DNA of 64,000 nt from Achatina immaculata (GCA_009760885.1 CM019713.1:22018427-22082426), one strand, 5' to 3'; numbered from the stretch's first letter, positions 33,366 through 44,255 are shown. Notes: a model not told the origin generated them from the sequence alone. Translations and numbers: made by a program.

Positions 33366-33857
33366 ATAGGGTCTTGTCCTGTTCACCAGTTTCACATTTT
33401 CTCCCTGCAGGTGTTTATATTCTTCATTCACTATCTCTCCGCTTCCCCTTCCCCTCTTCCCCCCCCTCCCCCATGACAACTTCTCCTCTAGCGGCTATCA
33501 TGTTTCTATTGCCCTTCCCCCCCCTCTACCACCTGTTTCACTCTCGCTCTCCACCTCTTCTTTATGATTGGCTCTATTAGCTTATCTTTTGTGTGGCCCA
33601 TGTGGTCCCTATGCATCTTCTAGTGGACACGCATTTCTCTGTTTCCTACTTCTGGAGGAGGCCATATTAAGATAAGTTCTTCATTTAGTTATTTGTTTTT
33701 GTCTCGTTTGTGCATGTAATCTTCGAAAAAGGCTTACTCCGAAATATCGGATGTTGTATGTTTTTCATTTATACATTCTCATACTTCCTATTTACTTTTT
33801 CTCACTTTACTCACTCCCTCTGCCACTTTGTAAAACTACACCATACACCTCTATCTA
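33366..33857. repeat. Inverted arm (right) of Penelope-like copy 2
   Basis: Complementary to 32182-32665; outer end TGTAAAACTACACCATACAC... pairs with ...GTAGTGTATTATGTAGTTTTACA. Confidence 0.85.
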
Positions 33858-34646
33858 ACTTCATTATTTAAACCAGTTTTACTGCAGTCTCCATCCCTTT
33901 TATTCTTTGATTCCACATCTCTTCATTTGCAGATTTTACTTTTAGAATTCTAATCATTGCTCTGAGAATGTATAGTTGTAACAGCGCAAGTTTGTTTCTT
34001 TTCAGTGGTACACATATTTTTTTATGAAATCAGATATTCATGCACATTACAGTTTTGTTTTGATATGCTTCAGCTTGTCATTGTAACCATACTTTGGTTT
34101 CTGGGTAAGATATGCATTTTTTTTAATCGCTATGTTTTTTGTGTGATTGTGGGAATAAATCTATGGTGCCATCAACTCACATAAACTGTACCAGTCTGAC
34201 AACTCAGATCTTGACCTGCAATTCTCTAAAACTAAGTTTGTCCTTGAATGTTCAGTCCTGAGACCTAAAGTACATCTGTATGTACAAGACAACAAAAACA
34301 TTTTCATCAGAAATTGAAGGTAACTGTTCACTTCTATATTCAGTTCCACATTTTTCCTCCATGCCAGAAGAATGAGCTGCCATGACTTATGATTGTCATC
34401 ACTGAAAAAAAGAAAACAGAAGAAAGTAGGTCAGAGTGGAAGCATGGCTGATATTTTGCTTCTTGCTTTACCAAATTAAATGGAGAAAAGAAAAGTGAAA
34501 CAATTCTGAGATGGACATTTAACTTATTAATAAATTATTATGACTACAAGAATTAGATCTGCAGCTGAAATGCAAATGTCAGACATTTATGAAAAAAAAC
34601 TGACATAAAAGATGTCTGTTTCTGCCGAGCGCTAACAATCTGAACA
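33858..34646. other. Intron sequence; weak exon candidate
   Basis: The minus strand has an excellent acceptor tract (TCTGTTTTCTTTTTTTCAG, ending at about 34405) followed by a 62-codon frame to 34161, but its phase does not fit the neighbouring exons and the composition is not convincing. The left part (33870-34140) may be an old LINE remnant. Nothing else seen. Confidence 0.3.
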
Positions 34647-34656
34647 CATAATACAA

Positions 34657-35506
34657 GTCTTATATCTTATATCTTATATCCTTCCCGTGCCGTTAGACGT
34701 CACATAGGGCTCGCAAAGTAGTTCGCCAATTTTTCCTGTCTTCGGCGAGTCTTTCAACCTCATCAAAGGATTTTATGCCTGTTAACTTGGCCTCTCTTAA
34801 TAATGTTCTCTTCAGAGTTTCACGCGGTCTGCCCCTTTTTCTTCGGCCTGTTGTGTTCCACTTGATAGCTTGTTTTGGGATTCTCTGCTCATTTCTTCTC
34901 ATCAAGTGGCCAACATATGTCCATCTCCTTTTCCTGATCACCCGTGAGACTGGTTGTTGTTCAGTCATCTGTCTTATCTCTGCATTGTTCTTGAATTCAT
35001 TCCACTTGATGCCGAGTATTTTCCTTAGGCATTTGTTTTCAAAAGAGTCTAATTTCTTTTCTATTTCTTTAGTTGTTTTCCAGCTTTCGCATGCATAAAT
35101 GAGGGTGGATATTACATTTGAATTGAATAGTCTTAACTTGGTTTTTGTGCTTATAACTTTTGAATTCCATATGTTCTCAAGATTCTTGAAGATTGATGCT
35201 GCTTTTGCAATTCTGATCCTAACTTCCTTTCTAGTGTCACCATCCTGGTCTATGTAGCTGCCAAGGTATGCAAATTGATTGACTTCTTCAATATCTGTCC
35301 CTTCTATGTGTATTTTTCCATTTTGATTGATGGGAATTTTCATTATTTTTGTTTTGTCCTTGTTAATTTCAAGTCCTATTTTGCTAGCCAGTGAAGATAG
35401 GCTATCTGTTTTTTCTTGCATGGAATTCACATTATTACTGATAAGAGTTATGTCATCAGCAAAATCAAGATCTTCTAGTTGGGTCCCATGTACCCAGTAC
35501 ATGTAC
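34657..35506 (-). mobile_element. Family A non-LTR element, 5'-truncated
   Basis: A continuous 269-residue frame (34693-35502) from the RT catalytic box to the C-terminus, then an ATATAAG tail. Flanked by a 10-bp repeat CATAATACAA at 34647-34656 and 35507-35516. The intact frame and tail make this the youngest-looking A copy. Confidence 0.94.
34693..35502 (-). pseudogene. Family A RT catalytic box and C-terminal ORF (intact frame)
   Basis: 269 residues starting at HGTQLEDLDFADDITLISNN (FADD at 14-17), then FAYLGSYIDQDGDTRKEVRI, STLIYACESWKTTKEIEKKL, GHLMRRNEQRIPKQAIKWNT, TGRRKRGRPRETLKRTLL and the end RTTLRALCDV. 5' truncation removed the rest of RT and the endonuclease, so it cannot act on its own. 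Confidence 0.9.
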
Positions 35507-35516
35507 CATAATACAA

Positions 35517-36689
35517 ATAATCTGATTTAATTCATTGAAGAATCTACAGTCAAAGTGAGTACAATCAGTGGAGGCTTATCCATATAGAACACACTGCCAT
35601 CTTGTTTGAAAGAAACAAACTGCTTTCTATTTTCTCATTTTCATGGTTCACGCAGCAGTTTTTTCTAAAATGCAAAACCACACGCATCAACAAATGTACT
35701 AGAACTGAGATCAGTGCTTTCAAAGTGTGATACAAACAAGCCTCTTATAAGAATGTGCATCAAAGGATGAATATAGAGGGTTTTTTTTTACAACAATCCA
35801 GTGAACTAGCTCTTGTGTTTTATTTCTGCTGATTGCAGCACCACATTATTGAGTAAATATAGTGTGTGCAGTTTTTTTTCTTTGTAAACAGAACCAACCA
35901 CTTCAAAGGCATGAGGAATACTTCCTTGGCATGGAATTTGGGGAAAACTAATTTGGCAGGACCTACAGGAAAACTTCTTTGACATGGACCAAAGGAAAGA
36001 CATCCTCAGCATGGACCATGGGAAAAGCTTGTGTGGCATGACCTATATGGGAAGACTTCTTTGGTATGGAGCATGGGGAAGACCTAACAGGCCCCAGAGC
36101 AAAATCAAACCGCAGGTCTCTCCTGTTCCGTCAGTAAAACTTTCCTGTCCACTTTTTTTTTTTAATGAGTAACTACAGAAGAGTTCAATTTGTTAACCAT
36201 TTTGTATTTCAGTTCTGTTTCCTTTTCTTTTATGAAGCTTTGACTTTTAAAACCTTCTTTCTATTTTAATTACTATGTAAACTTTATGAAGATAATTTCA
36301 TATAAAAGCTAATAGCTATAATTTAACATATGAACTGATAACTATAATTTAATACATGAGCCAAGAACTATAGTACATGAACCAAGAACTATAATTTAAT
36401 TCATGACAGGATAATTATATAATCAATATATATTAATACAATTATAATAAATAACTTTACCTGCATATAATAAGTAAAATAAATAAATTTAATTTTAAAA
36501 ATTAAGCTAACTGGCACAGGACAGGAAATTGTTAATGATACAACAGATGTTCATTCCAGGTTCCAGTTGTTGCCCTGTATGTTGAGGTGTACCACGTGAT
36601 TGTGCAAGAACAGCAGGTAAAAAATATTGATACACATCTGAGGTCCAGTCATTGGAGGTGAGGCATGCCACCTCTAGTTTCTGGATAAA
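35517..36689. other. Intron sequence, no gene supported
   Basis: 35925-36090 is a degenerate repeat of about 28 bp (GGCATGGA.TTTGGGGAAAACT type). 36310-36420 has repeated GAACTATAATTTAA phrases. The 67-codon minus frame at 36507-36710 (LTSNDWTSDVYQYFLPA) lacks convincing splice sites. Confidence 0.4.
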
Positions 36690-36772
36690 GTCACCATTTC
36701 TACAAGTCACCAGTTCTACAAGTCACCAGTTCTCCAAGTCACCAGTTCTCCAAGTCACCAGTTCTCCAAGTC
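36690..36772. repeat. 16-bp tandem repeat (AGTCACCAGTTCTCCA), 5 copies
   Basis: Units differ at ACA/CCA and TTT/GTT positions. Confidence 0.92.
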
Positions 36773-36825
36773 CCAAAAACATTATTTCTGTCTGTGGTTG
36801 GAAATGTTGTATCTTAGTTCTGGTG

Positions 36826-37497
36826 TGTAAATGTTCTCAGGTAAAGTGTTTTAGCTGTGTAGTTTAAATGTTCTCAGGTAAAGTGTTTTAGCTGTGTAGT
36901 TTAAATGTTCTCAGGTAAAGTGTTTTAGCTGTGTAGTTTAAATGTTCTCAGATAAAGTGTTTTAGCTGTGTAGTTTAAATGTTCTCAGGTAAAGTGTTTT
37001 AGCTGTGTAGTTTAAATGTTCTCAGGTAAAGTGTTTTAGCTGTGTAGTTTAAATGTTCTCAGGTAAAGTGGTTTAGTTCTGTGGACATGCTCAGGTAAAG
37101 TGTTTTAGTTGTGTAGTGTAAATGTTCTCAGGTAAAGTGTTTTAGTTGTGTAGTTTAAATGTTCTCAGGTAAAGTGTTTTAGCTGTGTAGTTTAAATGTT
37201 CTCAGGTAAAGTGTTTTAGCTGTGTAGTTTAAATGTTCTCAGATAAAGTGTTTTAGTTGTGTAGTTTAAATGTTCTCAGGTAAAGTGTTTTAGCTGTGTA
37301 GTTTAAATGTTCTCAGGTAAAGTGTTTTAGCTGTGTAGTTTAAATGTTCTCAGGTAAAGTGTTTTAGCTGTGTAGTTTAAATGTTCTCAGGTAAAGTGTT
37401 TTAGCTGTGTAGTTTAAATGTTCTCAGGTAAAGTGGTTTAGTTTTGTGGACATGCTCAGGTAAAGTGTTTTAGTTGTGTAGTGTAAATGTGTTCAGT
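36826..37497. repeat. 37-bp minisatellite, about 18 copies
   Basis: Consensus TTTAAATGTTCTCAGGTAAA + GTGTTTTAGCTGTGTAG. Two irregular units (GGTTTAGTTCTGTGGACATGC) occur at 37070 and 37433, about 363 bp apart, suggesting a duplicated block. Each unit contains CAGGTAAAG on the plus strand. Confidence 0.97.
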
Positions 37498-38659
37498 TAA
37501 GGTGAATCTGTGTTGACCTAATTAATGTATCCAGAAAATCAAAATGGGGGTGGGGTGGAGCAGGGGGTGGGGTGGAGGAGAGCCCAAACCACTGTTTTTA
37601 TCTGTGGACCCAATGCAATCACATGGTACACCTCCACATTCTTATACTCGGTGGTGATGATGGGATTCGAATCTCAGTCACAGGAAGCTGTGCAGGGGCA
37701 TGGATATAAAAACTTGTGTCTTATATAATTATTAATAAGATAAAATCATATATTCTTGTCAGTGATGTCAGCAACTGATTAACAGAATTACAGCTTTATT
37801 CACAGATCATGATTTGTTATTCTCAGTTATTTCCTTAGATGTGCCTTATTCAAATAATGACACAGTATTCCACTGACAATTCAAGAATCTCAGTTTTGTT
37901 TTCCTTTGAAGCATGGTGACTTCTGACCTTAGATTTCAAGTGATCAAACCTATACAGAAGACCAAAAGAAAGATAACTCAAATATTAACTTACCTTTTTC
38001 AGTGAAACAAGTGGCCTCTTGATTAAATACTGTAAACAATAAATTTTTGGAATATTAATAAACTTAGACATCCATAAACTGAAATATCAAATGCAGAGGT
38101 CATTTTGATGTTTTATTTCATTATTATTTAGTTTATGAGAAATCAGTCACTCAAGATGTCTTCACACCATATTTTTGCTCACATACATTTTCAAACACTC
38201 AGGTTTATGTGTTCTTTTCAAATTTTGAGACATAATCTGCAAATCTTTAACAATTTTTTTTAAGTGCACATATTTATATTTCTTTTTCAAAATATAATTC
38301 ATTATTTACTGATTAATTTATGGCTTGACATAATTATAATGTCTGAAACTAGGAGAATGAAAAGGTAGGGTGAATGAGAGATATTTTAAGATCAAAAACT
38401 CTTGTATACTACTTTAGAATAGAGCTCTATAAATCATATCATGGTGACTCAATAGATTTGAATAAGAACCACAGAACAAGAAATGGTAACTGTTTGGAAA
38501 AATCTCTGAATGAACTAAGATCGCCAGTTCTGAACAAACTCTTCTTCTTTGTACGCACAATGGTGAAGATGTGTGGTACTCTGATTTTTGCGATGTGCCT
38601 TTTGACTGGATACCTTCGACTTCAGCACTTTTCCTTGCTAGGGCAGACTGTGGTCTTAC
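37498..38659. other. Intron sequence with a dispersed repeat; no gene supported
   Basis: Contains a G-rich patch at 37543-37580, a B-box-like GGGATTCGAATCTCAG at about 37660 with no A box, and the dispersed repeat at 37744-37850. On the minus strand CTTCTGTATAG at about 37969 could be an acceptor before a 30-codon frame, but its phase does not match neighbours. Confidence 0.4.
37744..37850. repeat. Dispersed 105-bp repeat, copy 2
   Basis: About 90% identical by eye to 30766-30872, same orientation. Confidence 0.85.
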
Positions 38660-38971
38660 TCGGACTGTCATGAAGACAGTGGTATAGGCTGGCCTGGCCA
38701 ACACTTTGTTTTCCAGCCTCTGGGTGCTATACTTAAGCCCCTTCTCCATGTCAGATCCAGCATGCAGCGCTGGCTGGCCAGACGACTTTGAGACAGTTCC
38801 AAAGAGACACTCCGACTTTGGGATGAGGAATCCGATGAAAACCTCAACAATATCCATTCCCCGCCACCTATAGTCTGCTGGCTCTGTTTTGTTTACATCA
38901 TTCTGATAGCCATTGTTGTAAAGACCCATAGGCTTGTCATGTCCTGGATTCATTGGTTTCACACCAGACTT
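38660..38971 (-). CDS. Probable exon of the large minus-strand gene
   Basis: Minus-strand acceptor ATGACAG before 38971, phase 0, then 104 open codons to a donor CCGA|GTAAGA, phase 0 again, in step with the exons on both sides. The protein starts KSGVKPMNPGHDKPMGLYNN and contains YRWRGMDIVEVF, KSSGQPALHAGSDMEKG and ARPAYTTVFMTVR. The acceptor lacks a good pyrimidine tract. The frame stays open to about 38414, so the donor could lie further on (for example GAAG|GTATCC). A second frame here (38668-38850, RFSSDSSSQSRSVSLE) also looks protein-like. Exact borders uncertain. Confidence 0.5.
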
Positions 38972-39207
38972 CTGTCATCTCTGCCGGCGATCTCCATGTC
39001 CCCACCCGTCCACCAACCTGATGTTACATATTACAAAAATAACAATTACAATTAATGTTGACTGCTACAGGTTTCTGGGCTACAGAAGTAGGCCAGAGTT
39101 TTTAAGCAAATAGATCTATGTTCCCTGTCTCACAAAGACTATATTAAGATACATGTGTCCTTAACTCAGTTGTTTCCGGGGGGGGGGGGGTGGGTCTGAA
39201 CAAACTG

Positions 39208-39757
39208 AAGAGAGACATTAGTCTGAGAAGTATGCTCTAGAAAGAGAGACATTAGTCTGAGAAGTATGCTCTAGAAAGAGAGACATTAGTCTGAGAAGTA
39301 TGCTCTAGAAAGAGAGACATTAGTCTGAGAAGTATGCTCTAGAAAGAGAGACATTAGTCTGAGAAGTATGCTCTAGAAAGAGAGACATTAGTCTGAGAAG
39401 TATGCTCTAGAAAGAGAGACATTAGTCTGAGAAGTATGCTCTAGAAAGAGAGACATTAGTCTGAGAAGTATGCTCTAGAAAGAGAGACATTAGTCTGAGA
39501 AGTATGCTCTAGAAAGAGAGACATTAGTCTGAGAAGTATGCTCTAGAAAGAGAGACATTAGTCTGAGAAGTATGCTCTAGAAAGAGAGACATTAGTCTGA
39601 GAAGTATGCTCTAGAAAGAGAGACATTAGTCTGAGAAGTATGCTCTAGAAAGAGAGACATTAGTCTGAGAAGTATGCTCTAGAAAGAGAGACATTAGTCT
39701 GAGAAGTATGCTCTAGAAAGAGAGACATTAGTCTGAGCATTATGCTCTAGAAAGAGA
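39208..39757. repeat. 34-bp minisatellite, about 16 nearly identical copies
   Basis: Consensus AGAGAGACATTAGTCTGAGA + AGTATGCTCTAGAA. All internal copies look identical; only the last differs (GAGCATTATG). Preceded by a 13-bp G-run (39178-39190). Lies in the intron between exons 39866-39958 and 38660-38971. Confidence 0.98.
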
Positions 39758-39865
39758 CAAGTTTAAGAGGAGCAATTTGTGGTGTGCATTTTTCCTAATT
39801 TTCAACTCCAGTTAATTTGGTCACATGACTCAGTCTTAAATCTGTAAGTCTTATTTTCTTCTAAC

Positions 39866-39958
39866 CGGATCAGTAATTCCTTGTTCTTGTCCTAGTTGGC
39901 CCTCAAAGTCAAAATCGTAGAGATTTGTATCATTGTGAGGATAGGAGGAACCTTCTGA
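39866..39958 (-). CDS. Internal exon of the large minus-strand gene
   Basis: The minus-strand acceptor TTTCATTTTTCAG is ideal. The phase 0 frame gives 31 codons (SEGSSYPHNDTNLYDFDFEG ... QEQGITDP) and ends at CCG|GTTAGA, phase 0. Length 93 bp. The peptide is acidic and aromatic with no known domain. Without the donor, the frame would stop four codons later (VRRK stop), so an alternative terminal-exon reading exists. The other two frames stop early. Confidence 0.65.
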
Positions 39959-39965
39959 CTGAAAA

Positions 39966-40098
39966 ATGAAACAAATATTATATAATAAGATTTTAAAATG
40001 ATACAAATGTTATACAATCAAATTTTAAAAAAATACAAATATTATATAACAAGATTTTAACATGGTACAAATGTTATATAACAAGATTTTGAAATGAT
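39966..40098. repeat. About 36-bp degenerate AT-rich tandem repeat, 4 copies
   Basis: AAATATTATATAATAAGATT + TTAAAATGATAC units with substitutions, ending where a family D copy starts. Confidence 0.85.
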
Positions 40099-40282
40099 AC
40101 TAATGTTAGAACTACAAAAATAAGATTTTTAAGGGCATGCATCTTTCCCATCACAACATATGCCTGTGAGACCTGGATATTAACAAAACAGCTGAGAAAC
40201 ACATAAATGCCTTTGAATGTAAATGCTACAGAAGAGTTCTTCAAATATCATGGACACAAAAAACAACAAATATATCCATACT

Positions 40283-40761
40283 AAGCATGAATATGAAATC
40301 ATGATATTTAAGAGTAATGTTCTAAGTGTACTACGCTATGGAAGTGAATGCTGGAAAATCACCAAAACCATAGAAAACAAGTTGAATTCTTTCCAGACTA
40401 AATGTTTACGAAGAATTAGAAAAATATTTTGGCCAAACACCATAAGAAATAACATCTTATTAGCAGAAATGCAAATGAAGCCACTGACAACAATTATTGA
40501 GGAAAGACGCTGGCGATGGTTGGGACATGTGCTCTGAATGACTGACAGCTCACTACCAAAAATAGCACTAAGATGGACACCACAGGGGAACAGAAGTAAA
40601 GATAGACCAAAAGAGACATAGAGAATAGCAACAGAGAGGATGTTGAGCAACAGAGGGCTCACCTAGGCAAGAACAGAAAAAAAGACAATGGACAGGCGTT
40701 TGTGGAAAACCCTTGCAGACACCCCATGTGCCCTGGGCACATAAGGTTCAGAGAGAGAGAG
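40283..40761 (+). mobile_element. Family C non-LTR 3' fragment, plus orientation
   Basis: Frame 40223-40537 carries VLSVLRYGSECWKITKTIEN and IEERRWRWLGHVL, then KDRPKET after a stop, ending ...GGTTCAGAGAGAGAGA. Flanked by ATATCCATACT at 40272-40282 and 40762-40772, an 11-bp target duplication. Confidence 0.88.
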
Positions 40762-40772
40762 ATATCCATACT

Positions 40773-41141
40773 CTCTCTCTCTCTCTGAACCTTAAGTGCC
40801 CAAGACACATGGGGCTTCCGCAAGGGTTTTTCCACAAATGCCTGTCCTTCGCCTTTTTTTTCTGTTCTTGCCTAGGTGAGCCCTCTGTTGCTCAACATCC
40901 TCTCTGTTGCTATTCTCTATGTCTCTTTTGGTCTATCTTTACTTCTGTTCCCCTGTGGTGTCCATCTTAGTGCTATTTTTGGTAGTGAGCTGTCAGTCAT
41001 TCGGAGCACATGTCCCAACCATCGCCAGCGTCTTTCCTCAATAACTGCTATCAGTGGCTTCATTTGCATTTCTGCTAATAAGATGTTATTTCTTATGGTG
41101 TTTGGCCAAAATATTTTTCTAATTCTTCGTAAACATTTAGT
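40773..41141 (-). mobile_element. Family C 3' fragment, minus orientation (first)
   Basis: (CT)n tail at 40773-40789, then the family C C-terminus on the minus strand (frame 40917-41192) up to the KCLRRIRK-encoding part. Ends abruptly at 41141 against another C tail. Confidence 0.85.
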
Positions 41142-41420
41142 CTCTCTCTCTCTCTGAACCTTAAGTGCCCAAGACACATGGGGCTTCCGCAAGGGTTTTC
41201 CACAAATGCCTGACCTTCGCCTTTTTTTCTGCTCTTGCCCAGGTGAGCCCTCTATTGCTCAACATCCTTTCTGTTGTTCTTCTCCATGTCTCTTTTGGTC
41301 TACCCTTACTTCTGCTCCTTTCCTTGCTCGCACATCTTGTAGTGACCGTTTCCACTCGTTGTTTATTAGTATGTGATCGATTTGGTTTTCTGTGGTTTTA
41401 TCTGGTGACCTCCAAGTCAT
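41142..41420 (-). mobile_element. Family C fragment, minus orientation (second), internally deleted
   Basis: A (CT)n tail at 41143-41155, then the C-terminus to about 41325, then a jump to an endonuclease piece (41330-41418) reading TWRSPDKTTENQIDHILINN on the minus strand. The whole C cluster ends at TTTCCATACT (41422-41431), a variant of the ATATCCATACT target. RT is deleted. Confidence 0.8.
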
Positions 41421-41721
41421 ATTTCCATACTACTAGAACTTAATATTGAAGAAGGCTGGCTAGTAATGAAGATTAAACAAAGAAAACTTAAATATTTTGG
41501 ACACATTAAATGTCATGATAATCTAGAGAAGTCCATCTTGGAAGGCTACATAATGGGAAAAATAAAGAGAGGAAGACCAAGGTGAAGATGGCTGCAAGAC
41601 ATCGGTGATGATCTGCAAATGGATGCATAAGCAGCAGGCCATATTGCTCAAAACCGAGAGGCCTACAGGAGTGCTGTTAGGGAGGCATTCCGCAAGGGAC
41701 ATGCAAATGAATGACTAATGT

Positions 41722-42315
41722 CATATGAGCAGATTATAAAACCTAATAGAATAAATAATTTTAAACATATTTATTCTCCAAAATTATATAATTGCAACAA
41801 AAGATGTAAAAGAAAGAACTGACCGGAATAAAAGAATATTAAAAGTAGACCAGAATTTTAACATATTTTCTTTTCAGAGAAAAGTAGAAATCCAACAAGT
41901 GGTCTTCATATTACATATTTCATTCACAAGGATGATTTTTTTGAAAATCTAAGTTCAGATCTTCTAAAACTTTTATAAAATAAAATAGAAAATATCTGGA
42001 TCAAAAGAAAATAAGAAATAATCAATGACCAAAATATGTTTGAATGAATGGTGCTCCACATCAATATTTCTAAATTACTACAACACATGACAAGTCATTC
42101 AATAAGTGAAAATGTAGTAAAAAAAGAGAAGATAAACTTGATTCAATAATTTCTTTTTTCAAGATATTGGTTATGATCATTATCATTTAAACTATTCTAC
42201 ATTTAGATCAAATGGAGATTTAAAACAACAAAATTGTCTGGACTGAAATAATAACAAAATACAGGCTGATGATGAAAATGTCAAACTGAAAAAGTGAAAT
42301 CCCCATTCTGATGGC
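41722..42315. other. No gene recognised
   Basis: AT-rich intron sequence without repeats or frames of note. Confidence 0.4.
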
Positions 42316-42917
42316 TCTAACAGGAAAGATCCACTCCATGCCAAAGGCATATGGGTCTTCCACAAGGGTTTTCCACAAACACCTGTCCTTTGCCTTTTTT
42401 TTCAACTCTTGCCCAGGTAAGGCCTCTATTGCTCAACATCCTCTCTGTTGTTGTTCTCCATGTCTCCTTTGGTCTAATTTCTGTTCCCATGTGGTGTCCA
42501 TATTAATGCTCCAGTCATCTGGAGCACATGTCCCAACCATCTCCAGTGTCTTTCCTCAATGATTGCTGTCAGTGGCTTCATCTGTATTTCTGCCAACACA
42601 ATGTTTTTTATAGTGTTTGGCCAAAATATTTTTCTAATTCTTTGTAAACATTTAGTGTGAAAAGAATTCAGCTTGTTTTCTATAGTTTTGATGATTTTCC
42701 AGCATTCATTTCCATAGACTAGTACACTTAGAACATTACTCTTAAATATCCTGATTTTTGTCTTCTTGCTTAGCTTTTTAGATTTCCATATAGTCTGCAG
42801 CATTGCAAAAGCCTGGTTTGCTCTAGTAAGTCTGTTGTTGATGTCCTCTGTGATGTCTCCATCTTCTGCTACTCTACTTCCAAGAGTATATAAATTTGTT
42901 GACCTCCTCTGCTAACT
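42316..42917 (-). mobile_element. Family C fragment, diverged
   Basis: Minus-strand frames 42220-42405 and 42474-42803 show LQTIWKSKKLSKKTKIRIFK, VLVYGNECWKIIKTIENKLN and IEERHWRWLGHVL. The (AG)n tail is absent. The 5' end abuts the tail of a family A copy at 42918. Confidence 0.85.
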
Positions 42918-44172
42918 TTTTATCTTACATCGTACATCCTTCCTGTGCCATTAAACATCACATATGGTTCACATGGTAGTTCACCAACTTTTCTTGTTTT
43001 CTGCAAGCTTTTCAACCCCATCAAGGGATTTTATGCCCTCTATTTTGGCCTCTCTTAACAATGTCCTTTTTAGAGTTTCACATGGTCAATCTTTTTTTCT
43101 TCTGCCTGCTGTATTCCACTTGATAGCTTGTTTTGGTATTCTCTGACTGTTTCTCTCATCACATGACCGACATATATTAATCTTCTTTTTCTGATCACCC
43201 ATGAGACAGTTTTTTGTTTGCTTATCTGTCTTATCTCTGTGTTGTTCTTGAATTTGTTCCACTTTATACTGAGTATTTTCCTTAAGAATTTGTTTTCAAA
43301 AGAGTCTAATTTCTTGTCTATTTCTTTAGTTGTTTTCCAGCATTCGCATGCATAAATGAGGGTGGATATTACATTTGGATTGAATAGTCTTAACTTGGTT
43401 TTTGTGCTTATAACTTTTGAATGCCATATGTTCTTGAGATTCTTGAAGATCAATGCTGCTTTTGCAATTCTAATTCATACTTCTTTTCTGGTGTCACCAT
43501 CCTGGTCTATGTAGCTGCCAAGGTATGCAAATTGATTGACTTCTTCAATATCTATCCCTTCTACGTGTATTTTTCCATTTTGATTAATGGGAAGTTTCAT
43601 TATTTTTGTTTTGTCCTTGTTAATTTTGAGTCCTATTTTGCTAGCCAATGAAGACAGGCTATCTGTTTTTTCTTGCATGGAATTCACACTGTTACTGATA
43701 AGAGTTATGTCATCAGCAAAATCAAAATCTTCTAGTTGAGTCCCATGTACCCAATCAATACCTGTGTTACATGTGCAGCATTTTTTCATTATGAAGTCCA
43801 TGGCAATTCCAAAAAATCAAAGGAGACAGTATATATCCTTGTTGCACACCCGTTTCAATCTGGAACCATTCACTCATTCCTTCTTCTGTGTTGACTGCAC
43901 AAACATATCCACTGTAGAGATCTCTAATGATGCTGACAATTTTAGATGGTATTCAATATAGTCTTAACATTCTCCACAATGAATCTCTGTGTTTGCTATC
44001 AAATGTCTTTTTTAAGGTCTATAAAGTTCAGGATTAATGGTTTCTGCTTTTCAATATGTTCTTCAAGTATTATTCTTAGAGTAAAGATCTGGTTGAGACA
44101 TCTTGTCCCTTTTTGAAATCCTGCTTGTTCTTCTCTCATTGCAGCATCCACTAAATTTTTAAGTCTATTCAT
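42918..44172 (-). mobile_element. Family A non-LTR element, 5'-truncated
   Basis: Minus strand from the GFQKGTRCLNQIFTLR region of RT (43999-44256 frame) through the catalytic box FADDITLIS (frame 43475-43801) and C-terminus (43070-43453) to a tail with ATCTTACATCG at 42918. Many stops and frameshifts. No clear duplication, as the 5' side runs into an (AC/AT) microsatellite. Confidence 0.88.
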
Positions 44173-44255
44173 ACATATATACAAATACATACATAGATAC
44201 ACATTCACACACACAAACATATATATATACACATCCACACATACACACATATACA
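44173..44255. repeat. (ATAC)n/(CA)n degenerate microsatellite
   Basis: Alternating ATACAT and CACACA over about 80 bp at the junction between family A and the zinc-finger retroelement. Confidence 0.85.

Larger units (their letters stand above)
32182..33857 (+). mobile_element. Penelope-like element, copy 2, with long inverted terminal arms
   Basis: A central segment of about 700 bp (32665-33365) encodes, in shifting plus-strand frames, the Penelope linker PLVAYRWDKNLRDLLVRSKL (about 32775-32835), a GIY-YIG-like core (NVIYAIMCKCCGMKYMG, about 32960-33015), FRQHLNDISKRA and AKHFCLSNHRRKQDIS (from 33083). It is bracketed by arms of about 480 bp in inverted orientation (32182-32665 and 33366-33857) whose outermost part contains TTTCGGCATGAGCCTTTTTC versus its complement. 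Penelope-like elements are known to carry such repeats. The RT is missing. Confidence 0.85.
40107..41713 (+). mobile_element. Family D non-LTR element interrupted by family C copies
   Basis: Left part 40107-40282 (AGGGCATGCATCTTTCCCAT, encoding the FPITTYACETW region) and right part 41432-41713 (LNIEEGWLV to the C-terminus, AATGA tail) are one D copy. ACTAATGT flanks it at 40099-40106 and 41714-41721. Several in-frame stops show it is old. Everything between is family C. Confidence 0.85.

Noticed and set aside
36507..36710. Possible exon (LTSNDWTSDVYQYFLPA)
   Set aside because: No acceptor with a pyrimidine tract in the right place and no good donor. Its N-terminal part lies in a 16-bp tandem repeat.
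37645..37690. tRNA gene suggested by GGGATTCGAATCTCAG
   Set aside because: Only a B-box-like word is present. I find no A box at proper spacing and no acceptor stem.
37860..37969. Possible exon after CTTCTGTATAG on the minus strand
   Set aside because: The open frame needs one leading base, which does not match the phase 0 ends of the neighbouring exon. Short, with no supporting composition.
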